NCBI GenBank assembly: GCA_958510875.1
Contig: OY294071.1
Coordinates: 35,680,581-35,744,580, forward strand
Origin: Endomychus coccineus
Lineage: Eukaryota; Arthropoda; Insecta; Coleoptera; Endomychidae
Direction of reading: 5' to 3'
Length of the DNA: 64,000 nt
Shown one piece after another: positions 21,076-32,160 of the stretch. Position numbers and translations under genes: made by a program. Positions within the stretch are counted from its first letter, which is position 1. The number at the start of each line of letters is the position of its first letter. Below the pieces are notes generated by a model. It searched no databases. It was not told the origin of the DNA and saw nothing but the letters and a program-made list of their open reading frames with translations.

Positions 21076-21425
21076 ATTTGCAGGCAAATTAAGAAAGTAT
21101 TTTAATTTTAAAATAAGATTGATTCAATGTATAGAAATAGTAAGATATTATTTATCACTCTAACTCTCATAATTCTCATTTCTTGTTTACATAGTTAAAT
21201 TTTATGACATATATAATATCAGTAATGGTTTCAACTAAATAACAAAATATAGTGGGTACAATTATATTCACCAATTTTGCTCACTTCTAATTCCCAATTC
21301 TCGTTTATACATTTATTAGCAGACAAGTTAGGAAAATATCTCAATTAAAAAATAGGATTAATTCAATATATAAAAATAGGAAAATAATATTCACCACTTT
21401 TAATATCATAATTCTTAATTCGTGA
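21076..21425. repeat. Continuation and second copy of the local duplication
   Basis: GCAGGCAAATTAAGAAAGTA (21081) and GATTGATTCAATGTATAGAA (21118) recur in the second unit as a GACAAGTTAGGAAAATATC stretch and ATTAATTCAATATATAAAAA around 21320-21375. The unit is about 200-260 bp long. Confidence 0.6.
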
Positions 21426-22335
21426 TTAACATAACATGACATTCATTACCAGGCAAATTAGGAACTATCTTATTGTAAAATGAAATTACAAGAGAAAAAA
21501 TTTAATTCTGTTTTATAGAACAAGCTTATCGGGATAGAAGTTATGGAAATTGATTATTATTTCATAATCATAACACATCAGCTATGCATAATAAAAATGG
21601 ATGAAAAATATGTCTGTACTTACATATGGTATAGTTCTCGTCAAATAACTTGGCACCTGTATGAAATAATATCGGCACATTATAAATTGTCTATCTTCTT
21701 CTAATACTCATGATTTAGATAAAGAAACATTGTACCTAACGTATAACTTCTAAGAAAACCACATACGTCAACGGCATTGTAATGATCTAGAAAGAGACAA
21801 AACATCCACGTCCTATCGTATTTGAATCACGTTATTTTTGTCAAGTTGCAGGCCTGTCTTGTTTATTATGTATTCAAATGCCGATGCTGTCTGATTCCTT
21901 CATTCACAGGGAACCTAACACAATTTCTGCTGCACGTCCGTTAAAAGTGTAATCCGTTCTAATACACGACAATACATTGAAAGTATTGAAACTAATATTC
22001 ACTCTAAAAAGATAATCTGAGTAAACAGTGTAAACTAACGAATGTTATAGGTTATAACAGCTGCAAATATTTATATATAAATTTGATAAGCTCGGAATGA
22101 CGAACACTATAAGAAACTTGAAAATGCTAACCGACTAGGTACGAATACAACCGATAAAGTTGATTCTGCAGCGTGTGGCTTGCGGAAATTTCTTTACCAA
22201 AGCTACCAACCTCCCAATATAACGCGTGTGAATCAAGAACTTTTCATAATCTGATACACCCATTGATGACGTACGGGCCTAGTTATTTGACGAGAACTTA
22301 TAAGAAATAATTATTGTCTGCAACGATGTTCAGAT
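21426..22335. other. No feature recognised
   Basis: AT-rich sequence without recognisable coding or repeat content. Confidence 0.3.
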
Positions 22336-22556
22336 TACATAGCTATTATTCCATCGATCGACATTTCAGCACTAGTATTTATTTTTAAGTTTTCTGCATG
22401 ACTTATTTGCTTTTTGACACCATCACACAGCACAAACACTTTACCATTGTATACCCAGCATGAAGTATATATTTTTTTCGTTTCAGCGAGCAGCTGTGCT
22501 AATGCAGTTGACATCCATTCGTGAATTGAGATTCTTGTACCTTTGAAGTATATCAT
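22336..22556 (-). pseudogene. FP25K-like C-terminal domain fragment of a retrotransposon ORF1
   Basis: On the - strand the open frame reads IYFKGTRISIHEWMSTALAQ, LLAETKKI and CWVYNGKVFVLCDGVKKQIS. This resembles the C-terminal domain shared by baculovirus FP25K-like proteins and ORF1 of many insect non-LTR elements (xxLLAEAKxL...YxWVxNGKIxVR). It sits immediately 3' of J1's truncated C-terminus in a different frame, so it belongs to another element joined there. Confidence 0.5.
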
Positions 22557-24350
22557 CCTTATGTCTGGTATAATGCGGATGAATTTCGCTATTTGAACTG
22601 ACAAATTCAGCATTTTTGTGAGCATATGATAAGCATTCAAAAATAAAAAGGCCAGGTATTGTTAAAATGTCCAGTTTTAAGAATGTGCTTCTGCAACAAG
22701 CTCTATAGATAATGTTACCTATTATTCTAATTGCTAATTTCACCACAGTTTCCCCAAACAATGATACCGTATCTGAATTGAGACTCACACAGACCAAAAT
22801 ATGCTGTTTTAAGTACGTTTGATGAAACAGAACCAGACAATCGACGTAAAAGATATACGTTCTTACTAACTTTTTTTGCAAGATGGTCGATATGAACATT
22901 CCAGGTGAGGCGCGAATCCAAATACACGCCTAGAAATTTTGCCTTAGCGTCGTCAACATGCCTCATACAACAAACGATTTTCTCCGTTTTTTCCCGATTC
23001 ATAGCTAGCCCGTTTCTTGAAAACCATTCAAAGGTATTTTCCTGTATGCGCCCAAACGCCTCATCAACAGACACCAGATTTCAGTGATGTTCAGTAAATT
23101 TCCAGAAACCCCAGTGTCATCAGCAAAAAGTATGGATAAGATGTCAGCAAGATAATCCGGAAAATCATTAATGAAAATCAAGAAAAGCAGAGGCCCAATT
23201 AAAGAGCCTTGAGGAACTCCAATATCAATTATGTTCATTTCGGACCAGGTTTCATTTACATACACATACTGCTGGCGATCTGTGAGATATGATCGTATAA
23301 GAGCCTTACTTGATTCATCAAAATGGTACCTCTCAAGCTTTTCCATGAGAAGTGAATGAGACACACAATCAAAAGCCTTTGATAAATCTGAGAAAACTGC
23401 AAGAAAATAATCCCCTTTTTCGAAACATTTTTCAGCACTGCCTACCAACTCAATTATTGCATCAATCATGCTAAGTTTCTTCCTAAAACCATATTGATGA
23501 TTAGTAAATAATTTATTTGTGTCAAAATAACCAATAATTTGTGCACACATCAATTTCTCAATAATTTTTGGAAACACGGGAACAGGGGATATATGTCTAT
23601 AATGTTCAACTCTAGAAATATCACCCTTCTTAAAGAGTGGAATTGTCTTGGAAATTTTCAGACAGTTTGGATAAATTCCTTCCTTGAGGCATCTATTAAT
23701 GAGAGTTGTAAGTGGATAAACAATACTATTAATGTTTCTTTTTATCAGTGAAATATTCAATCCATCAAATTCTCTGGAGGAACTATTTTTTAAGGAACAT
23801 ATTACATCTCTAACTTGTATAAATGTGACTTCAGTGAATGCAAACTTCAAATGCTGTGGGATGTTTTTACAGAATAGTCCGACACCTTTTGGAACATTCA
23901 TTGGAGTAGAATCAAGAATTTTACGTGGAATAGTTGCAAAGTATTCATTGAATTTGTTTGCATCAATATTACATTTTGAAACTGAACTATTTGATATTTT
24001 GTTGATCTTGATTAAATCCCAAATAGTTTTGTTGGGATTTGATTTCTGCTTTATTTTGTAGTCATTTAATCGGAGCTTATTTCTTGTGATTTTGAAGTTT
24101 TCTGTTTTAAACTTCTTATATAAATTATTGAAAATATCAAGTTTATTTCTCAAATACCGGAGATGATTAGTAAACCAGTGCATATCAGAGTTGACTGTTC
24201 CTAGTATGATTTTCTTTTCAGAAAAACTAATCAGAAAAGACTCAACAAAATTTCGGTGAAAATCATCAAAAGCAGTATTGGCATCAATGTTAACATCCCT
24301 TACATAGTCACAATTTAACCCTTCAATAATAGAATGAAACTTGTCGTAAC
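22557..24350 (-). pseudogene. Element J1: reverse transcriptase and C-terminus
   Basis: RT of a Jockey/CR1-type non-LTR element. Blocks in order on the - strand: TIPLFKKGDISRVEHYRHIS, FPKIIEKLM, YGFRKKLSMIDAIIEL, AVFSDLSKAFDCVSH, GVPQGSLIGPLLFLIFINDF and ILFADDTGV (FADD at about 23115-23130). Most of this is in one long frame (23005-24693). A frameshift near 23080 moves into the next frame, with MNREKTEKIVC, FLGVYLDSRLTWNVHID and SQFRYGIIVWGNCGE. Another shift near 22750 leads to AIRIIGNIIYRACCR and HPHYTRHKD. All catalytic RT blocks survive, but the frameshifts inactivate it. No RNase H domain. Confidence 0.85.
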
Positions 24351-25021
24351 CTTTTTCTGTTAATTTATTATATTTCTTTGATTCATACCTGCCTGGAATG
24401 TTCAAACTCAATTGTTGAGCTTTGTGGTCTGAGAAATGACATTCCCACACTTTGGTATTTTCATTTTCAGGTACAAAATATATAAAAATGTTGTCTAAAC
24501 AATTTGGACCTCTGGTTGGTTCCAAGATTTTTTGATGGAAACCAAGAGAATTGAGCAGGTCACACAACTCGCCAGAATTTTTATACGAAACATTGAACAT
24601 AACATTGAAATCTCCACATTTATGATTTTGGAATACAAAAATAAACAGTTTAAAATATTGTTGAGTACTTTTAAAATAAACATTCAAAATCACTAGACGG
24701 TGAACGATATAGTGAAATTATAATTAAATCAAATTTGCATAATTTAACAGCGGCAACTTGTAACTCCAATGAATGGGAGCTAATATTGTTAAGGGTGGTA
24801 AACTCACTTGTTTTACTGAAAATGGCTACACCACCTTTTTTGAATGTGGATCGACCAAAAACCGAAGCTGTGTACCAACCTTCTAAGGTTAATTTATCAT
24901 TAAAATTCTTTTCAATAAAATGTTCACACAAACACAGCACATCAGGGTTGTTTTTACCATGTAAGTAGGCTTCTAGCATGTTATATTTGTTACCTAAGCC
25001 CTGAATATTTAAATGAATCAA
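24351..25021 (-). pseudogene. Element J1: AP-endonuclease-like domain
   Basis: The N-terminal half (24671-25021) has MIHLNIQGLGNKYNMLEAYL, DVLCLCEHFI, GGVAIFS and ISLYRSPSS. After a frameshift near 24680 the domain continues with GDFNVMF, LDNIFI and SDHKAQQL, giving the full set of endonuclease motifs (N, E, Y-R, GDFN, SDH). It is followed directly by the RT. Conserved catalytic residues contrast with the GDID change in element K. Confidence 0.8.
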
Positions 25022-25104
25022 TGAGAATGAATTTTTCCTCGTGCATGAAATGTTTTGATATAAAACACTATGTTCTGTAGAGTTATTTACGTTATTTATA
25101 TGTG

Positions 25105-25986
25105 TTACTTTATCTGCGAGAGGGGGTATCGCTTGAGAAAAAAACGATTTATTGTCACTCCTTCAGGCCAAAAACTAGGATTCATCAGCATATCATGATG
25201 AACTGTTGGTACACCAACTTTAAATGATGCGTAAATATCAGGCATCTTAGAATTTAGTTTCTCAACTGCGATATTGGAGCAATGGGGCTTCAGATAATCC
25301 GATATGTCAGCAATTTTAGTTTGAGGATTCAACCGACTAATATGTAAGTAAGAAAAACTTGTTTTGGGTGCACTGGTTAAATTTTTGTTCGACGATGTAC
25401 CTATAACAGGTTTGATTTTTCGTGATAGTCTGTTTTTTGTTTTTATTCCGCTTGCTTATAACTTCTGTCCAATTTCCAGAGGATTGAATTATTTCAGAGG
25501 AGCCTTCGTCATCATTTACTATTGGAGGAGGATTTGCCTTATTTGTATACGAAACTAAATTGATGATATCATTCATTACTGTAGCGTAATCAGTTTCAAG
25601 TTTCTTCTTATTCTCGTTTTTATTTGGAATAACGTTATCTTGATGCTGTTTTATTTCTATGACATTCTTCTGCAATTTATTCAGGGTAAAATTTTTATTT
25701 GAATTTTCAGCTGCTGTATTATTTGGAAGTGAGGCGATTAATTTAGATTGCTTAGCTATTTGTTGTTTGAGATCAGCAATTTCCCTATGTGATTCATTAC
25801 TTAGTTTGGTTAATAATGCAAAGTGAGATGTAATCGACTCCTTCAGCATGTTATTATCATCTATCAACGTGTTTATTATCTTTAGACATTCACAGGAGCG
25901 ATGCTGTTGATAAGGTTCATTTCCAGCATTTATATCCGCTGTAACTAAGCACTGTTTATTAGTTTTGTCGTTACACAACATGTGAT
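25105..25986 (-). pseudogene. Element J1: ORF1 (nucleic-acid-binding/coiled-coil protein), truncated and frameshifted
   Basis: On the - strand, 25337-25986 encodes a Cys-containing start (SCECLKIINTLIDDNN), a coiled-coil-like stretch (LTKLSNESHREIADLKQQIA) and a polar, Lys/Asn-rich middle with WTEVISKRNKNKK. After a frameshift at about 25335 it ends with NPQTKIADISDYLKPHC, VEKLNSKMPDIYASFKVGVP and LMNPSFWPEGVTINRFF. That ending is typical of CR1/Jockey ORF1 proteins. The apparent Met at 25999 and the next three residues come from a family S fragment fused to the 5' side, so the true ORF1 start is missing. Confidence 0.7.
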
Positions 25987-26120
25987 TGGAGATATCCAAT
26001 GCTACAGCTAGAGATTCCCCATATTCTTCAATAGATCTCTGTCATACATTACGTAGGCAAGGAGGTATCCTGTTGACAGGTGATCACTTCCAGCAGATCG
26101 TTGGGATAATTGGAGTTCTA
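25987..26120 (-). repeat. Family S fragment fused to the 5' end of J1
   Basis: GGAGATATCCAATGCTACAG and AGATTCCCCATATTCTTCAA match the S RT region (LDIS block and upstream). At about 26080 it jumps to the GATCACTTCCAGCAGATCG block, which lies about 330 bp away in longer S copies such as S8 (44905-45795). This fragment therefore carries an internal deletion. Confidence 0.7.
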
Positions 26121-27339
26121 GGTTTAGGGAAAATCTAAAATAACCGCCTATAAAAGTAAAATGGCCATTATTTTGAGCATTTGTTGCAATTTGTGATTTT
26201 ATATTTGGTTGTACGTTGAGTAAAAATGTGTTTCATTACATTTGAAGGGAAGAAACTCCCTTTGGGTATCTGCAAAGATATTTCTGGCCCGAATATTGGG
26301 TCGTCGAGTTCACAAGACATTAAAACTCGAATATCTAGTGAACGTTGTGTTCAATCTAAATTTTTGGATGAATAAATTTGCCATGTTTGGAAAATATTCA
26401 GTAAAGTAGAATAGGATATGAAAAGGGTAGCAACCCCTCTGTAGCGACGTCACTGAAAAATTTTGACTCATGTTTTTACCATTAAATAATATGTATATAC
26501 TTTTCTAGGAGAGTAGGTCAGAGAGCTACGATGAAAAAAACAGTTTTAAACCGAACTTGAAGAGCTGTATCTCCATCACGAAGAATATCTGAAGAAAATA
26601 AATCTATGCGTGTTAACTTGATTTTTGATGGAGTATTGATTGGTGAAGTACTGCTACTATAAACTGGAACCTCCTTTATAATGGATAATTTCTCAATAAT
26701 ATATTATTGCTGCTTCAGGGTTCAACTGTGATTTACTAGTTTTTCGTAGATTATCTACTTAAGTGGAACCTATCTTTCTTGTGTTGCAGTCAAAAAATGT
26801 TGACTCCAAATTGTGATCTTCAGTTTTTTATAATAATATTTCGCTGGAAAAATTAGCTCATAAGCGTGTATCCTAATTGCCACATGTAGCGTTCATTGGT
26901 TAGTAGATGTACAGTTGGTTATTAGTATGATATCGATCCATTTTGAATAAATTTTATAAGCCACTCCAAAATAAACCAAACTCTCCATGTTGTGATTTCA
27001 TAAATGTGAAGCGAGCTGTCATAATTGGAGGCAATCGTAGTTATATTGCGATGATACTTCCTATTAAGTTTTATGGCACAGAACATGCTATTCGTAATTT
27101 TGATCAAAAACTGCATTGGTTCATTGAACGTTTATTAAAAATGGATACAAACATAAAAATAACCATATAATATTATACGTACTGCAGTAAACGTACATGT
27201 TGTTAGTTATATCATTTTATCCTCCATTTCATGATACGAATTAACACAATTTCGATGGATGGCAATATTTGAAGATATTATTCACTACCTAGATAACCTA
27301 GTTATAATTATCTCAGATACACGTTGCTATGCTCAATTC
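26121..27339. other. No feature recognised
   Basis: AT-rich. The overlapping frames at 26922-27170 on both strands show no recognised domain. Confidence 0.3.
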
Positions 27340-27668
27340 TTCTTCTTACATTTCTGTAACGGAATTTTTCATAAAATTTTTGAAATTGTAGGAATCAGGA
27401 AAGATCTCATTTGGCAAAGAGTTCCACAACTTCGCCGTACGATAGAAGTAATGAAGTCTGGTAGAAAGAAGTTTGACAGGTCTCGAGGTTGACAATGAAA
27501 AGGTGACCAGCTTGAGATTGTTTAGTCTGCCTGTCTGGAATCTCTCGTGGAAAAATAGCAGACAGAATTTTCGATGCGTACTGACCATAGAAATATCTAT
27601 AGTAAAGGGAGAGATCGCCCATCCTCCTATAATGTTCTAGAGAGGTTAATGAATTTGCAAATGATTAG
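27340..27668 (-). pseudogene. Family S C-terminal fragment next to the satellite array
   Basis: On the - strand it encodes FHERFQTGRLNNLKLVTFSL, FYRTAKLWNSLPNEIFPDSY and MKNSVTEM, the S C-terminus up to the stop. The 5' side is cut at about 27668, where the satellite begins. Confidence 0.75.
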
Positions 27669-29958
27669 GATCTGACAAAATTTTGCCAAAATTGATAATC
27701 ACAAAAAGTTGGGATAATCGCTGAAGTTTGTTCTGTTGAATCTCAAGAGAACCCCGATTCAATTTCCAAGTGCATTATCCCTGAGCAACATGATTTTATT
27801 GGGGTCACTGTGTCTGAGATAAGCAGAATTCAGGGTTCCGACACTCTGTGACGTGGTTTATCATGGTCTGAGGTTGAAACTAACGCTAGAATCGATTTTT
27901 TCACCGTCGAAAACGTATTATATCGGTGTTTCATAAGAATTGATGAGGTTGACCAAAATCGAATATTTTTCGTACCTACCCCTTACGAAATTTTGCAGAA
28001 ATTGATAGTCCCAAAAGTTGGAACAATCGCTGAAATTTGTTCAGTTCAATCTCAAGAGAACCTCGATTCAAATTTCAACTTCATTATCTCTATGATTTTA
28101 TTAGGGTCATCGTGTATGAGATGAGCATAATTCAGGGTTCCGAAACTCTGCGACGTGGTTATTTATGGTCTGAGGCTAAAACTATTGCTAGGATCAAATT
28201 CATCACCTTCGTGAACGTATTATATCGGTGTTTCATAAGAATCGATGAGGTTGACCAAAATCGAATATTTTTCATACCCTTATGAAATTTTGCAAAAATT
28301 GATAATCCCAAAAAGTTGGGACAATCGCTGAAATTTGTTCAGTTGAATCTCAAGAGGATCCCGATTCAAATTTCAACTGCATTATCTCTATACAACATGA
28401 TTTTATTAGGGTCATCGTGTATGAGATGAGCATAATTCAGGGTTCCGAAACTCTGCGACGTGGTTATTTATGGTCTGAGGCTAAAACTATTGCTAGGATC
28501 AAATTCATCACCTTCGTGAACGTATTATATCGGTGTTTCATAAGAATCGATGAGGTTGACCAAAATCGAATATTTTTCATACCCTTATGAAATTTTGCAA
28601 AAATTGATAATCTCAAAAAGTTGGGACAATCGCTGAAATTTGTTCAGTTGAATCTCAAGAGGATCCCGATTCAAATTTCAACTGCATTATCTCTATACAA
28701 CATGATTTTATTAGGGTCATCGTGTATGAGATGAGCATAATTCAGGGTTCCGAAACTCTGCGACGTGGTTATTTATGGTCTGAGGCTAAAACTATTGCTA
28801 GAATCAAATTCATCACCTTCGTGAACGTATTATATCGGTGTTTCATAAGAATCGATGAGGTTGACCAAAATCGAATATTTTTCATACCCTTATGAAATTT
28901 TGCAAAAATTGATAATCCCAAAAAGTTGGGACAATCGCTGAAATTTGTTCAGTTGAATCTCAAGAGGATCCCGATTCAAATTTCAACTGCATTATCTCTA
29001 TACAACATGATTTTATTAGGGTCATCGTGTATGAGATGAGCATAATTCAGGGTTCCGAAACTCTGCGACGTGGTTATTTATGGTCTGAGGCTAAAACTAT
29101 TGCTAGAATCAAATTCATCACCTTCGTGAACGTATTATATCGGTGTTTCATAAGAATCGATGAGGTTGACCAAAATCGAATATTTTTCATACCCTTATGA
29201 AATTTTGCAAAAATTGATAATCCCAAAAAGTTGGGACAATCGCTGAAATTTGTTCAGTTGAATCTCAAGAGGATCCCGATTCAAATTTCAACTGCATTAT
29301 CTCTATACAACATGATTTTATTAGGGTCATCGTGTATGAGATGAGCATAATTCAGGGTTCCGAAACTCTGCGACGTGGTTATTTATGGTCTGAGGCTAAA
29401 ACTATTGCTAGAATCAAATTCATCACCTTCGTGAACGTATTATATCGGTGTTTCATAAGAATCGATGAGGTTGACCAAAATCGAATATTTTTCATACCCT
29501 TATGAAATTTTGCAAAAATTGATAATCCCAAAAAGTTGGGACAATCGCTGAAATTTGTTCAGTTGAATCTCAAGAGGATCCCGATTCAAATTTCAACTGC
29601 ATTATCTCTATACAACATGATTTTATTAGGGTCATCGTGTATGAGATGAGCATAATTCAGGGTTCCGAAACTCTGCGACGTGGTTATTTATGGTCTGAGG
29701 CTAAAACTATTGCTAGAATCAAATTCATCACCTTCGTAAACGTATTATATCGGTGTTTCATAAGAATCGATGAGGTTGACCAAAATCGAATATTTTTCAT
29801 ACCCTTATGAAATTTTGCAAAAATTGATAATCCCAAAAAGTTGGGACAATCGCTGAAATTTGTTCAGTTGAATCTCAAGAAAACCCCGAATCAAATTTCA
29901 ACTGCATTATCTCTATACAACATGATTTTATTGGGGCTATTGTGTCTGAGATTAACAG
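27669..29958. repeat. 305-bp satellite array, about 7.5 units
   Basis: Anchoring on TTGGGACAATCGCTG (variants TTGGGATAATC, TTGGAACAATC), units start at 27709, 28018, 28316, 28621, 28926, 29231, 29536 and 29841. The offsets are 309, 298, then 305 five times. The inner units are nearly identical. The first unit and the end of the last unit are diverged and share variants (AACCCCGA, TTGGGG, TGTGTCTGAGAT) with the second locus at 63.3 kb. No credible protein is encoded; the frame at 28037-28285 is a chance ORF within a unit. Confidence 0.95.
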
Positions 29959-30272
29959 TCTGGTAGAGAGAATTTCGGCAAGTTTTGAGCATGGCAACGT
30001 ATGGGAGACTAGCTCGAGCTCGTTTAGTTTGAAATTGGGGCTCTGGAGGAAGAAGTGGCATGAAGTGTACCACCATCCGCAAAAATGTACACAGGACCGG
30101 TGATAACTTCCAACAGATCGTTGATATGGAACAGAAACAAAGTTGGTCCCAAGATATGTCCTTGTGGAACACTAGACTTGAAAGCCATTGTATGGAGGAG
30201 AACATGAAGAAAGTAGACGATCGAGTGCTGTGTTGCTCCATTACTTGACTCGGAGGTGACATTCTTAAACAA
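29959..30272 (-). pseudogene. Family S fragment with internal deletion
   Basis: C-terminal S sequence (TCTGGTAGAGAGAATTT, then TGGGAGACTAGCTCGAGCTC) is joined directly to RT sequence. The RT part reads, on the - strand, SVPQGHILGPTLFLFHINDL and FADGGTLHA; the usual FADD is FADG here. Abuts the right edge of the satellite. Confidence 0.7.
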
Positions 30273-31280
30273 ATTATTGACACCCCTTCACTATCAAGCT
30301 AACCTAACCTGTCAAACTTGTCTCTAACAGACGGCGTGATGCCTCTCCTGATTCTTAGAATTCTCTCAACTTCTCACCGCTGGCTTCAGAAGTTTTGCAA
30401 GTGTTTATTCATGTTAAATCATATGTTGCTCTACATCTTCATATGTAAAACTTTGACAAAATTTGGCAACTGATGAGATGTAAGCAATATTCAGTTGAAA
30501 ATTAACAACAAATTCTGAGGTACCAAATTCCACCATTTGGCGAAATGTCAAGCTTAGGTTGAGCTTGCATACTGATGTTAGTGATTAGACTCAATAGCGG
30601 AGATGCGATTTGACAGAACCGAATAAAAAAAGGATATTTATCAATAGTCTGAATGTAATTTTAATGGTTTTAGATATGCTTATCATAGCACGAAAAGCGT
30701 TGAATGGATTCAAATATCTGGAAATACATTATAAGGGTATTTTATATGGACTAAGTGAGTTGGATCGTATCCAAGCTTCCAGAACACGGACTGCCATTCG
30801 TAAATTCACACATTCTTGATACGTACAGGATATTCCCAACAACTTTCATATTTAAAATTATATCGCACCGTTGATAACGGCGGGCGCGGAAAAACTTTTC
30901 CATCATTTCTGACAACCGTGACACACAAACAAAACGAATGAATTAGATTACGACAATCCGCACACGCATATTAAATGTATGAAACCGTCCATTATATAGA
31001 AATATATATTTGGAACGGTTTATAGCGAAGGCGAAGAAGGATCCGCTTGATTTCCTTCAAGTTCTTTGCTTGAGAAAGTCTATTCTTTTACCCGTTACTA
31101 TGTGATATGATATTTTATTCATATTATGAAATTAAACCCTTATAGTCTAGTAGATAGATACATATTTTGGGCCTGAGATATAACATGTTGGCATATGTGT
31201 TATGTTTTAGCAATTATTAATCTAAGTATCTCATCCCATGTGAGTTGGACCTCCCATCCCGCCCCAGAAAATATTCAATT
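30273..31280. other. No feature recognised
   Basis: The 69-codon frame at 30610-30819 has no known domain. An imperfect inverted pair AAACCGTCCA (30981) / TGGAACGGTTT (31012) surrounds a TATATA-rich centre. Confidence 0.3.
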
Positions 31281-31438
31281 TTGGAACGTGTTATAACACT
31301 TTGGTGTTTGGTGCTAGTCGAAGAAGTTTTGGTGCTTGGCGATCAATATTCAATAAATGGCAAACATTTTTTTTCCATGCAGTTGGCAGCACTGACAGCT
31401 TTAGTTATGACCAGAATTGGAACGTGTTATAACACTTT
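31281..31438. repeat. Paired 22-bp direct repeats containing a perfect palindrome
   Basis: The 22-bp sequence starting TTGGAACGTGTTATAACA occurs at 31281-31302 and exactly again at 31417-31438. Each contains the perfect 12-bp palindrome GTGTTATAACAC. The 114 bp between them is unrelated. Confidence 0.85.
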
Positions 31439-31444
31439 CTGACC

Positions 31445-32019
31445 AGGCGGAAAATTGTTGTTATCAATGCTCATTACTCGAAAACCATACGCCAACATTT
31501 TCTATGCGTCCATTTCAAGAATTTTAGCCATGTTTTGGTCTTTTTGCCAAAATTGGCCAAATCGTCTGAAATTGGAAAAAAAAAATGTTGGCAGGAAGTG
31601 AATGAGGTTAAGCAAATAGAAGTAAATAATGGTTATTCATCTCAAATAACATCTAAATTAATCAACCATTAACAACAAAACAACATTTACTTCAGTATAT
31701 ACCCAAAATTAAAATTCAAGAAGAGAAGAGAGTTAGTCTAACTTATTTTGGAAAATTCACTCAAAAAATCCATAAAATGTTGAAACATCTTGACTTGAAT
31801 ATTGCACTTAAACGCAATTCCAAATTAGAGCATATCATATTCAATAATAAAGACAAAACAAGACAATAATTGATGAATATGAAGTTTTTGTATAGGACAA
31901 ACATGATGCTTCTTTTCTATTAAGTTTAATGAACATAAAAAATGCTCTAGACTCTCAAAAACAAATTCCATATTTGCAGATAATTTTTTTGAAATTGACA
32001 GTTTACATATTTTACATAT
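31445..32019. other. No feature recognised
   Basis: AT-rich; the small - strand frames here overlap the S 3'UTR piece or AT-rich DNA and are chance. Confidence 0.3.
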
Positions 32020-32160
32020 AACTGATAAAGGTTTGTGAGGTCTTTCCCTATGCCTATAACCTCCAAAACTCTGAGAAAAATTCGAATGCCTCCTTTCGCA
32101 ACATTCCACCGCTGGATCACACGATGTTCTTTGAACATTATAGGTTTTCCTCTCCTGTGG
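32020..32160 (+). repeat. Family S 3'UTR in reverse orientation
   Basis: Reverse complement of the conserved S 3'UTR block: ACATTCCACCGCTGG, then ATGTTCTTTGAACAT at 32124-32138, then TATAGGTTTTCCTCTC. No S coding sequence is attached beyond this. Confidence 0.75.

Noticed and set aside
28037..28285. 82-codon frame in the satellite
   Set aside because: It is not kept open in neighbouring near-identical units, so it is chance.
27669..29958. CRISPR-like array
   Set aside because: The repeats are 305 bp long with no spacers, in a eukaryotic context; this is satellite DNA.
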